From Oscillospiraceae bacterium (GTDB taxonomy: Bacteria; Bacillota; Clostridia; Oscillospirales; Acutalibacteraceae): DNA of 8,427 nucleotides. Position 1 is the stretch's first letter. Each line of letters opens with the position of its first letter. The stretch is from positions 1-8,427 of the forward strand of contig DOZQ01000072.1 in assembly GCA_003517915.1 (NCBI GenBank), given 5' to 3'. The position numbers and the translations under genes are program-made. A model generated the notes under the pieces. It did no database searches. It was given only the letters and a program-made list of their open reading frames with translations, and was not told the DNA's origin. This document shows positions 1-6,800 of this stretch, one piece after another.

Positions 1-1521
1 ATCGCGGAAGCTATACTTCCCAGAGGCATTTATCTTGTAGTTGAGCATGCGGATGCCCGCATCGCGTCCCCCGCCGCCCCGTTTGTGGTGTCTATCCCGA
101 TGGCGCATCCCGGACAAGAGGATGATCCGGACACTATTGGAGTGGACGAGACAATAGAGCAAGGCACCCCGAACTACAACGTGCATGTATATCCTAAGAA
201 TGAGAGCATTCAGATCGACAAGAGCGTCGGCGCGGAAGACGACATGGGCGAGATGATTGAAGGCGAAACAGGCTTTGAAGAGATTCGCACAGACCACAGA
301 AGCTATAATCTCGAAGAGGATTTCCCTTGGTTTATTGATGTTTCGGTTCCTACAGAAATCTATATCCCCTACGGTGACAGCAATGGGAATTTTGCAGAAG
401 ATGCTGGCGAAACTTTCGATGAGGCTCTTCAGGATCAGGATGGAAACATTAAATTTAAGATTACAGATGTACTTGAGTCAGAATTGACCTTTATTGAACC
501 TGTTTTGCCTAATGTTCTCACTGATGTGGTTAAGCTATATTCCATTGACGCTATAAACGCGTTAGAGCATGACGACAGCAAAGCGCTTGGCGCGGCTCAT
601 TATTTGGTAACGTTTAATGCCGCCACCAATACGCTGGACGTCGAACTCACTCCGGCTGGACGTTATTATATCTACAACGAAAATAATGATGGTGACGGAG
701 ATTTTATCAAATTCCTGCGTGTTGTTTTCCAGACGGAAATCAATGCAACTGCTCCTATGCACACCCCTATCTATAACAACGCGACCCTTGACTTCACAAA
801 CCGTTTCGGCGGCAGATGGGATCCTTACGCTAACGGCGGTGCGGGAGCCTTCGTGCCCATCACTGTAGAGGTGGATGCGGATAAGCGGCCCGAGGTACAT
901 ACCGGCCAGCTTCAAATCATCAAAACAAACGATGAGACCGGAACGGCGCTTGAGTATATCGCGGGCGCGAAATTCAAAATCGCGACATCTGAAGCCAATG
1001 CCAAAGCTGGCGTATTCATTGGAGATGATGATGGAGATTTCGAAGCGGAAACAGCAGCGGAGCCGGTAAATCCGGGGGATTTGCCTAAAGGTTACGCGGT
1101 TATTAAAGGATTGGCTTACGGTCAGGCCGGCGATTTGGCTGACGAAGACTCACTTCCTACCGAATATTGGCTGGTGGAGACCAAGGCTCCGGCAGGCTAC
1201 AATCTTTTGCTTGATCCCATTAAGGTTACTGTTGCCAAAGGCCCGGCTCCCGACTACAAAATTATCCCGGTAGACGCAGCCGGCGGTACCGGTGTGGTTG
1301 GCAATGCTGATGATCCAGACCCTGTAACTGGAATAGGAGACGGCAAGCTTGACGACAACGATTATCTCCTTTCTGTCACAGTCGTCAACAGCGACGAATT
1401 CACACTGCCCCTGACCGGCGGCATGGGTACACTTCTCTTCACAGTCGGCGGTATCGTGCTTATCGGCCTTGCGATCATTCTGTTCGTTGCCACCAAAAAG
1501 AAAAAGAACTCCGCGAAATAA
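1..1521 (+). CDS. LPXTG-anchored pilus backbone subunit (major pilin), 5'-truncated by window edge
   Basis: Structural subunit of a sortase-assembled surface pilus. The frame is open from base 1, so the true start lies upstream; 506 C-terminal residues are visible. In order: the end of the N-terminal pilin D1 domain (LPRGIYLVVE, APFVVSIPM); a pilin motif VHVYPKN whose Lys (codon 196-198) would be joined to the next subunit; an isopeptide D2-type domain, with candidate Lys at 220-222 and Asn at 775-780 in YNNATLDF; a CnaB/SpaA-like domain with candidate Lys 922-924, Glu 1177-1179 in the hallmark ETKAPAGY, and Asn 1387-1389; then LPLTG (1405-1419), a hydrophobic segment and a KKKK tail. The Trp usually four residues before the pilin-motif Val is Pro here. 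Two class C sortase genes follow directly, as expected for a pilus operon. Isopeptide partners are assigned by family pattern, not proven. Confidence 0.9.
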   Translation: MAEAILPRGIYLVVEHADARIASPAAPFVVSIPMAHPGQEDDPDTIGVDETIEQGTPNYNVHVYPKNESIQIDKSVGAEDDMGEMIEGETGFEEIRTDHRSYNLEEDFPWFIDVSVPTEIYIPYGDSNGNFAEDAGETFDEALQDQDGNIKFKITDVLESELTFIEPVLPNVLTDVVKLYSIDAINALEHDDSKALGAAHYLVTFNAATNTLDVELTPAGRYYIYNENNDGDGDFIKFLRVVFQTEINATAPMHTPIYNNATLDFTNRFGGRWDPYANGGAGAFVPITVEVDADKRPEVHTGQLQIIKTNDETGTALEYIAGAKFKIATSEANAKAGVFIGDDDGDFEAETAAEPVNPGDLPKGYAVIKGLAYGQAGDLADEDSLPTEYWLVETKAPAGYNLLLDPIKVTVAKGPAPDYKIIPVDAAGGTGVVGNADDPDPVTGIGDGKLDDNDYLLSVTVVNSDEFTLPLTGGMGTLLFTVGGIVLIGLAIILFVATKKKKNSAK

Positions 1522-1563
1522 TCCTTTAAAAACCTGTCAAAAATAAGCATACAGCCATTGCTA

Positions 1564-1597
1564 GGGTTCGCGGGGCGCAGTGCCGCTTCGCGAACCC
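1564..1597 (+). promoter_or_regulatory. Strong GC-rich hairpin between pilin and sortase genes
   Basis: Arms GGGTTCGCG (1564-1572) and CGCGAACCC (1589-1597) are perfectly complementary. Pairing continues inward with two G-U and three G-C pairs, to about 14 bp around a 6-base loop. No T-run follows (GAGTATTTAC), so it is not a classical intrinsic terminator. In the 134-base spacer of a pilin-sortase operon, it could stabilise the 3' end of the pilin message or lower read-through, making more pilin than enzyme. That role is inference; a mobile palindromic repeat is the alternative. No convincing promoter was seen in the rest of the spacer (1522-1655). Confidence 0.6.
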
Positions 1598-1655
1598 GAG
1601 TATTTACAAAGATAAAAATCCGGTAAAACATAGAGCTTTATTTTCGGGGGAAATT

Positions 1656-2753
1656 ATGAAAAAAACCGTGCTGATAATAATCATTGTGCTGTTGGGCATC
1701 GGCATTTTCGCCTACCCTTATGTTGCGGATTACCTGTCTGAGGTCAACTCCTCACGTGCCGTGCAGGAATATGCCGAAGCCGTCGAGACTTTAGACGATG
1801 CCACACTTGACGAGGAAATGGCCAAAGCGCGCAAATATAACGACGAGCTGGCCGGCGACCCGGTTCATGATCCGTTTGTACCGGGCAGCGGAATGGTGCG
1901 CAGTCAGGAATACGCGAATATTTTGAATGTCGGCGGCAGTATGGGTCAAATCGAAATCCCGAAAATCGAGGTCAAGCTGCCTATTTATCACGGAACGACC
2001 GAAGAGACCCTGCAAAAGGGTATCGGGCATCTTGAGGGGACATCGCTGCCGGTCGGCGGCCCGAGAACCCACGCGGTGCTGACCGGTCACAGGGGGCTGA
2101 GCAACGCGCACATGTTTACCGATTTGATCGAGCTGCAAGAGGGCGACATGTTTTATCTGCACATTTTAAAAGAAACCTTAGCTTATAAGGTGGATAAAAT
2201 CAGCGTAAAAGAACCCGAGGACACAGCCGAACTGGGTCTTTTCACCGGGCAGGATTATGTCACACTTATAACCTGTACTCCCTACGGCATAAACAGCCAC
2301 CGCCTTATAGTCAGGGGTACCCGCGTGATCCCCTATATACCGGGTATGGAAGAAGAGGATGCCGCACTTGCGAATTCCGGCTGGACAGAAGAAGAACGCC
2401 TGCTTTTCTTTGCCGGAATAATTACGGCCTCGATTATGCTGCTTCTTATCATACTTGCGCTCATCTGGCGCAGGCGGCGTGACAAGCGGGAAAAGCAGCG
2501 TGCGGCCGAGAAAGCCGAAAGAGAAAACGCCGAAATTTTGAAACGGCTGGATGAAGAACTCCACGCAAAAGATACGGTGTCTGCCGAGATAGAAATCCTG
2601 GAGCAGGAAAAATCCGCAGAGAACGCGGCTCTCGATGAGGCAGAAATCCCCGATGAAGAAACTCTCGCGGAGGATGCGGCTCCTGCCAAGACTGAAATCC
2701 CCGATGAAGAAAATCCTGCCGGTGAAGAGCAGCAAGAGGAACGGCATTCATGA
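1656..2753 (+). CDS. Class C (pilin-polymerising) sortase with long acidic cytoplasmic tail
   Basis: Membrane transpeptidase that cleaves the LPXTG of pilins and links subunits. The start is supported by a purine stretch (GGGGGAAA) just upstream and by the immediate N-terminal membrane segment (about residues 4-24). The catalytic triad is His145 (TGHRG), Cys207 (TLITCTPYG) and Arg216 (SHRLIVRG). The class C lid motif is intact as D72-P73-F74. A second membrane helix spans about 249-271, followed by RRRR. Class C enzymes normally stop soon after this point. Here about 94 more residues follow, highly charged and Glu-rich, first likely coiled coil (EKQRAAEKAERENAEILKRL), then two 17-residue repeats (321-337, 338-354). 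With both helices inserted, this tail is cytoplasmic. The gene follows the pilin by 134 bases and overlaps the next sortase by 4 bases. Enzyme class is confident; the tail's function is unknown. Confidence 0.93.
   Translation: MKKTVLIIIIVLLGIGIFAYPYVADYLSEVNSSRAVQEYAEAVETLDDATLDEEMAKARKYNDELAGDPVHDPFVPGSGMVRSQEYANILNVGGSMGQIEIPKIEVKLPIYHGTTEETLQKGIGHLEGTSLPVGGPRTHAVLTGHRGLSNAHMFTDLIELQEGDMFYLHILKETLAYKVDKISVKEPEDTAELGLFTGQDYVTLITCTPYGINSHRLIVRGTRVIPYIPGMEEEDAALANSGWTEEERLLFFAGIITASIMLLLIILALIWRRRRDKREKQRAAEKAERENAEILKRLDEELHAKDTVSAEIEILEQEKSAENAALDEAEIPDEETLAEDAAPAKTEIPDEENPAGEEQQEERHS
2616..2717 (+). repeat. Two tandem 51-bp units encoding 17-residue acidic repeats in the sortase tail
   Basis: Unit 1 (2616-2666) encodes AENAALDEAEIPDEETL and unit 2 (2667-2717) AEDAAPAKTEIPDEENP. 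The core GAAATCCCCGATGAAGAAA is identical in both at a 51-base spacing (2643-2661, 2694-2712). A weaker relative (AEIEILEQE) precedes them. The in-frame length suggests slippage or duplication, so copy number may differ between strains. Confidence 0.8.
2735..2740 (+). promoter_or_regulatory. Ribosome binding site of second sortase, inside the first sortase gene
   Basis: AGAGGA lies 9 bases before the ATG at 2750. The start overlaps the preceding stop as ATGA (2750-2753). This supports that start and suggests translational coupling, which would keep the two sortases in a fixed ratio. Confidence 0.7.
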
Positions 2754-3448
2754 AACGAAAAATAATACGAATTGCCGCAATAGTTATTTTGGTGGCCGGC
2801 TTGGGGATATTCTTGTTTCCGTATATCACTAATTGGCTTTATGAGCAAAACGCCGAGTGGATAATCACGGTGTTTGACGACAAAAATCTCAAAGATTCCG
2901 GCGGCGGGTCTGAGCCTTATCTGCCTGAGCTTTACGCTGAGATGCAAGCATATAACCGCGAGATATACTCAAATAAGCAGGCGGATTTGAAAGACGCGTT
3001 TTCTTATCAGGAAACAAGCTTTGATCTGAGCGAGTGGGGCTTTGCCGACAACATGGTGGGGTATATTAACATCCCGCAGATGGGAATAAAGCTGCCGATC
3101 TATTTGGGCGCGACCACCGAGAATTTGGATAAGGGCGCGGCGCATCTCTCACAGACCTCGCTGCCGATAGGCGGGGATAATACCAACTGCGTGCTGGCGG
3201 CGCACCGCAGCAAGGTCACGGCTGAAATGTTTAAAAACATTGAGGAGATGCAGCCCGGCGACGAGATTTTTATCACAAATTTATGGGAAACGCTGAGATA
3301 TCAGGTGGTTGAGAGTAAGATAATCGAACCGGATGAGGTTCGCGAGATACATATCCGCGAGGGCAAGGATATGGTGACGCTGTTTACCTGTCATCCGCAG
3401 CGTTCCACTCGTCTGCGTTATGTGGTTTACTGCGAGAGGGTATCATAG
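2750..3448 (+). CDS. Second pilus-associated sortase (class C-like), single membrane anchor
   Basis: Membrane-anchored cysteine transpeptidase of 232 residues, paralogous to the sortase before it (IPQMGIKLPIYLGATTENL against IPKIEVKLPIYHGTTEETL). An N-terminal membrane helix (about 5-26) is followed by the catalytic domain with His152 (LAAHRS), Cys214 (TLFTCHP) and Arg223 (RLRYVVY). It differs from the first enzyme in three ways. It ends right after the catalytic Arg strand (YCERVS) with no second membrane helix. The expected lid triplet reads D82-A83-F84, so the Pro of DP[FWY] is missing. The Cys is followed by HP rather than TPYG. From these traits it may attach a minor pilin or move finished pili to the wall instead of polymerising the backbone, but substrate preference cannot be read from sequence. 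It is probably co-translated with the upstream sortase and is the last gene of the operon. Confidence 0.9.
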   Translation: MKRKIIRIAAIVILVAGLGIFLFPYITNWLYEQNAEWIITVFDDKNLKDSGGGSEPYLPELYAEMQAYNREIYSNKQADLKDAFSYQETSFDLSEWGFADNMVGYINIPQMGIKLPIYLGATTENLDKGAAHLSQTSLPIGGDNTNCVLAAHRSKVTAEMFKNIEEMQPGDEIFITNLWETLRYQVVESKIIEPDEVREIHIREGKDMVTLFTCHPQRSTRLRYVVYCERVS

Positions 3449-3532
3449 TATATTGACATCATCAAAACAGGGCTCCCGCGATTTGAACTGCATCCCGTCA
3501 AGCGTACAATGAAAAAATATAAAAATTTTTCG

Positions 3533-3563
3533 AGATCGGCAGCCATGTGTTGCCGATCTTTTT
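3533..3563 (+). terminator. Intrinsic terminator able to end the pilus transcript
   Basis: AGATCGGCA (3533-3541) pairs perfectly with TGCCGATCT (3551-3559). G-U and C-G pairs extend the stem to 11 bp around a 5-base loop, and TTTTT follows at 3559-3563. An A-rich stretch lies upstream. It sits 85 bases after the last sortase stop, inside the insertion remnant, so it may have taken over from the split terminator. Confidence 0.7.
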
Positions 3564-3572
3564 GTACAGGAA

Positions 3573-3595
3573 AACCTCCGGCTGTGCCGGAGGTT
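3573..3595. repeat. Perfect 10-bp stem, 3-base loop hairpin
   Basis: AACCTCCGGC (3573-3582) and GCCGGAGGTT (3586-3595) pair fully around TGT. On the minus strand it is followed by TTTTCCTG, only a short T-run, so it could be a weak terminator for transcripts leaving the galactanase gene. On the plus strand no T-run follows. It lies inside the insertion remnant. Confidence 0.55.
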
Positions 3596-3675
3596 CCAAA
3601 AAGCTTTAGCGATGAATAAGAAAAAAGAACTCCTTTTGATGTAAAATAAACTTGCGGTCTGGCAACTGCAAGGAA

Positions 3676-3753
3676 CACGCCAAGTTCCCCAGACAGACAT
3701 CTCCGCACCAATTTCTCCTTCTCTTCTATGGATATCTTTTGTTTACTGGACAT
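3676..3753 (-). pseudogene. 5' fragment of an IS3-type transposase orfA (helix-turn-helix protein)
   Basis: The minus-strand ATG at 3753 has the ribosome binding site AGAGGAAG 7 bases upstream (3761-3768 on +). It opens MSSKQKISIEEKEKLVRR, then CLSGELGV, which resembles the start of IS3-family OrfA proteins that continue into a DNA-binding helix-turn-helix. After about 26 residues the similarity stops. The frame stays open to 3427, but its sequence (FLAVARPQVYF and onwards) does not look like a protein domain and runs through the hairpins and the other end of the element. It is judged a deletion-truncated, non-functional gene. The earlier in-frame ATG at 3804 is less likely because the ribosome binding site fits 3753. 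Confidence 0.5.
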
Positions 3754-3760
3754 AAAAACA

Positions 3761-3812
3761 CTTCCTCTGTGAAAGACAGTTTTGTTTTTTTCACTGTCTC
3801 TCATAGAGGAAG
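3761..3812 (-). promoter_or_regulatory. Long hairpin sequestering the orfA ribosome binding site
   Basis: Arms 3761-3780 and 3793-3812 pair over 20 positions (18 Watson-Crick, one G-T, one A-C mismatch on the + strand) around a 12-base T-rich loop. In minus-strand RNA the 3' arm ends in AGAGGAAG, the ribosome binding site for the ATG at 3753, and the 5' arm overlaps the outer end of the element. A transcript entering from outside, such as read-through from the galactanase gene, would hide the site; one starting inside would not. IS10 and IS50 are known to limit transposase translation this way. Confidence 0.6.
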
Positions 3813-3876
3813 CATATCACAGAGCTTGGGAGCCCTCTTTTTTTAGATAGAAGGGTTTATTCGGTACTTTATCCGC

Positions 3877-6800
3877 TCAGCTAAGCGCACGCGCAAAGGC
3901 AAGCTCGGCGTCGTCAAGGGTGATCCAGACTTCATCCCCGCAGCGGTCGTTGTAGAAGCCTACGCGCCATTCTCCCGCGGTGGGTACGGTTATCTCACGG
4001 GTAAACTTGATATGGTTCTGATAACCGTTGTTGATGAGATCCCCCTCGTCTCCGGTGACTATGGAGCTGACTACCCTTGTGCCAGTGTCGGTGCCCTGCT
4101 GGATGTAAAAGCCCAGCGTACCCTGAGAACCGGGCTTGTCGCTTTGAACAAAGACGCTGAAATTGTACACTCCCGCCTCAAGGGTTAAGGTCTGATAGGG
4201 GCCGGTGGCGTTGGCGTCGGTTACCGAGGCCGTGCCGCCCGCTCTCCAGTAGTTGAGGTAGCCGGTGCCGGTGTGGGCGTTGCCCGAGCCTGTGCCTCTG
4301 TTGCCGTGGTTGTTGGCGCCGAAGGTCCAGGTGCCGGTGACGTCGAAGCTGGGGTTGCCCAGAAGGTTCGGGCCTGCCGCTTCGCCTACCGTAACGGCAC
4401 AGGAGGCTTTGATTGTGGTTCCGTCAACCGTACCCTGCACGGTGAAGCTGCCGGGCGCGGCGTATTGTGCCGGGGCAATGCTGTCCCATACGACCGGGAG
4501 GCTTCTAGATGAGCTGTCGGAGTATCTTACGGTGACATTAGCAGGAAGGTTGGGAGCGACGCCCGCCGTGGTGGTGGCGGTAACAGGGTCTATGGATGTG
4601 ATAACGGCTTCTCCGCCGCCCTGGTTGTAAGCCGGGAAGAGGCGCGGCCAAACGTTGACCGACGGCAGTGCGCGGCCGTAGCTGTCAAAGTGCGCCTGAT
4701 TCGATACGACTATGTTGCTGGTGCCCGCGGCCCAGCCGGAGCCCATCTGCGGGGTCGAGATCCATGCTGGTTCCCAAACGAATACGCCGATGCCCCTGTT
4801 GTTCGGGACGTTCGCGACGGCGTTGCTGATTTCCCAAAGCGCGTCGGCCTGACCCTGCGGGGAGGTATCCCACTCGGGATGGGTGTTGCGTTCCGCATTG
4901 CTGATCTGACGGCTCAGTCTCGGGCCGCCGCTGTTTTCGGCGGGTCTGTAGACGTTGGACATGTGCTCCCAGCCGGTTTCGGCAATGGCGACCTCTTTGC
5001 CGTAGTTGTTCGCGATGGTGTTGAGCGTGTTGGTTATCTGGGCGATTGTGCCGTGCCAGAACGGGTAGTAGGAAGCGCCCATTACATCGTAATCAACGTC
5101 GTTATTGCGCAGCAGGTTCGCTCTGGTCGTGAACATATTGGTGTTGTTGCCGTTGGCGAGGTGGATCATTATCTTTGTGCGGGTTTCGGGATTGTCGTTG
5201 TTCGGGTCGACTTCACGCACGGCCCTGATTCCGGCTTTTGTGAGCAGGATGTAGTTTGCGCCGCCGTTGGCGTTTACATTGCCGGATCTGGCCGCCGGAG
5301 CGGAGGTCCAGCCGGTCTGGGCTTCGTTGATTTCGTCATAGAGCAGACCGGAGTTGTTCTCGTTGCCGATTTGAACCATCTCGGGCATACAGCCCTCGGC
5401 GACAAACTCCTCAAGCGTGGTCTTTGTAAAGTCATAAAGGGCCTGCTCCAGCTCGGGCAGGGTCAGGTTTGTCCATGCTCTGGGCTTGGTCTGGCGGCCC
5501 GGGTCGCACCAGGTGTCGCTGTAGTGGTAGTCGAGCAGAACCTTGAGCCCGAGCGCATGTGCTTTCTTCGCTATGGTGAGCGTGTTTTCCAGACTGTTCA
5601 GTCCGCCCTGACCCTGGCCGTCGGTGATGCCGGGCGCGAACGGGGTGATGTCGTTCCAAAGGCGCAGCCTGACCCAGTTAAGACCGTATTTCTTCATGAT
5701 GGCGAGGCAGTTGGAAATCTCGTCGCCCTCAATCAGCGCCTGTCCGCTGAGATCGGTGAACTTTGCGCCCCTGTCCGCGACTACCCAAAGGCTGGACAGA
5801 TCGGCACCGCAGATGAAGTCGTCCTCACGGCCCTCAAGCTCGGGGATCGGGCGCAGGGTGATAGGCGCGTTTTGGTTTTGATAATAGTAACCGTCGGGAA
5901 TGTTGGCCGCGTCCTCAATTACCGGGACAAATTTCTGGTAAACCGGTTGCTGCGGGGAACACAGCGGCGCCCAGCTTGCCGCATCCCAGAAGAACGCCTT
6001 TACGGTGTAATTCTCGGGCTGCTCTGAAATTTGAAGCTGGCCGATGTTAAGCTCCCCGATATCCGCGCTTACGGGCTCGGTGAAGCGCGCGTCGGCAAGC
6101 TTGCCGTTTTCGTCATATACGGCGATGATGCCTATACCTGAGCCGGCCGTATCGCCGTAGGTGTTGTCGACCGTGAACACGGCGGTCGAAACGCCGTCGG
6201 TCGTGGTGAATTTAATGGAATAATCGGTTACGGGGTCTCTAGGAACGTCGGTGACGGTGACAATGGCTTTTGTCTCTTTCATGTTGCCGTCTGTCGTCAC
6301 GGTGCCGGTGACCTCAAAGGTACCCGCGCTTGCATAGCTCGCTTCGCTGACCGCGCTCCAAACTACGGGGGCGTCGGTGACCGCGCCGGTGGCCGCGTCA
6401 ATATTCTTAACCGTCGCGGGCAGCTCGGGCGCGGTGCCGGATTCGGTTACCACATAGACCGAGCTTTCCACGGCGTTGGTGGCGAAGGCCTGCGAAAACG
6501 CTAGGAATGAGGAATAGGGCTGGCCGCCCGTGAAATATACCGACTGGCCGTTCCAGGGCCACACGCCCTGACCGATATTGTTCGGCACATCGTTGATAAG
6601 CTTCATAAGGTCAACGGTCATGTCGCCCTGAGACTTGTCGCTGCGCCTGAAGGAGGTGGGCAGGGACGGGTCGAAGCCGTTCAGCTCGTTTTGGACGACG
6701 TTAGGGTCTGACATCCATGAACCTTCGGTGGTGATGGTTCCGTTTCTCGGCGGGGAGCACTCGGCGATGTTGAATTTAACCGCCGGGAGCATTTTGGACA

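Larger units (their letters stand above)
3484..3819 (-). mobile_element. Internally deleted IS3-family-like insertion sequence remnant (MITE-like)
   Basis: The right end (TGAACTGCATCCCGTCAAG on +, from 3484) looks like IS3-family termini. The left end, read on the minus strand from 3819 (TGATATGCTTCC), aligns to it without gaps at 20 of 33 positions, though six of these are an A-run. Just inside the left end is a ribosome binding site and the first about 26 codons of an orfA-like gene; the rest of orfA and all of orfB are gone. The span is about 336 bases against more than 1 kb for intact members. It also contains a hairpin at 3533-3563, a hairpin at 3573-3595 and a GTCTGG/CCAGAC inverted repeat (3657-3694) near the end of recognisable orfA. 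No clear target duplication was found, so the exact ends are uncertain. Family assignment rests on motif recall, not a search. Confidence 0.55.
3464..3841. terminator. Former bidirectional terminator, arms separated by an inserted element
   Basis: AAAACAGGGCTCCC (3464-3477) and GGGAGCCCTCTTTT (3828-3841, part of a 7-T run) are inverted copies matching at 13 of 14 positions. Brought together they form an A-tract/stem/T-tract hairpin, typical of an intrinsic terminator working in both directions. The arms lie 15 bases after the sortase stop and 35 bases past the galactanase stop, where a shared convergent terminator is expected. The roughly 350 bases between them are filled by an IS3-like remnant. 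Alternative: the arms are outer terminal repeats of the mobile element itself, though that fits the A/T asymmetry less well. Confidence 0.5.

Noticed and set aside
1599..1640. Possible promoter before the first sortase (TTTACA followed by AT-rich DNA)
   Set aside because: No -10 box at acceptable spacing; the sortases are more simply transcribed from the pilin promoter.
2333..2947. Minus-strand open frames of 189-204 codons across the sortase tail
   Set aside because: Low-complexity Ser/Phe-rich products that mirror the Glu-rich sortase tail; the sortase frames have catalytic residues and this strand has none.
3476..3520. Possible tRNA 3' half: minus strand GTTCAAATC resembles a T-loop
   Set aside because: The flanking bases do not form a 5-bp T-stem and no acceptor, D or anticodon arm is present. 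The segment is better explained as an insertion-sequence end.
3652..3846. 64-codon plus-strand open frame in the intergenic region
   Set aside because: Runs through the inverted repeats and T-runs of the insertion remnant, with no credible ribosome binding site and no protein-like pattern.
3821..3847. Small local hairpin AGAGCT/AGCCCT followed by a 7-T run as a stand-alone terminator
   Set aside because: The local plus-strand stem is short with an A-C mismatch. The long-range match with 3464-3477 is far better, so the T-run is assigned to the split terminator.
4690..6027. 445-codon open frame on the plus strand
   Set aside because: It lies wholly antisense to GH53 domain 2 and linkers, shows no family motif, and has a skewed Val/Gly/Arg-rich make-up typical of the shadow of a GC-rich gene.
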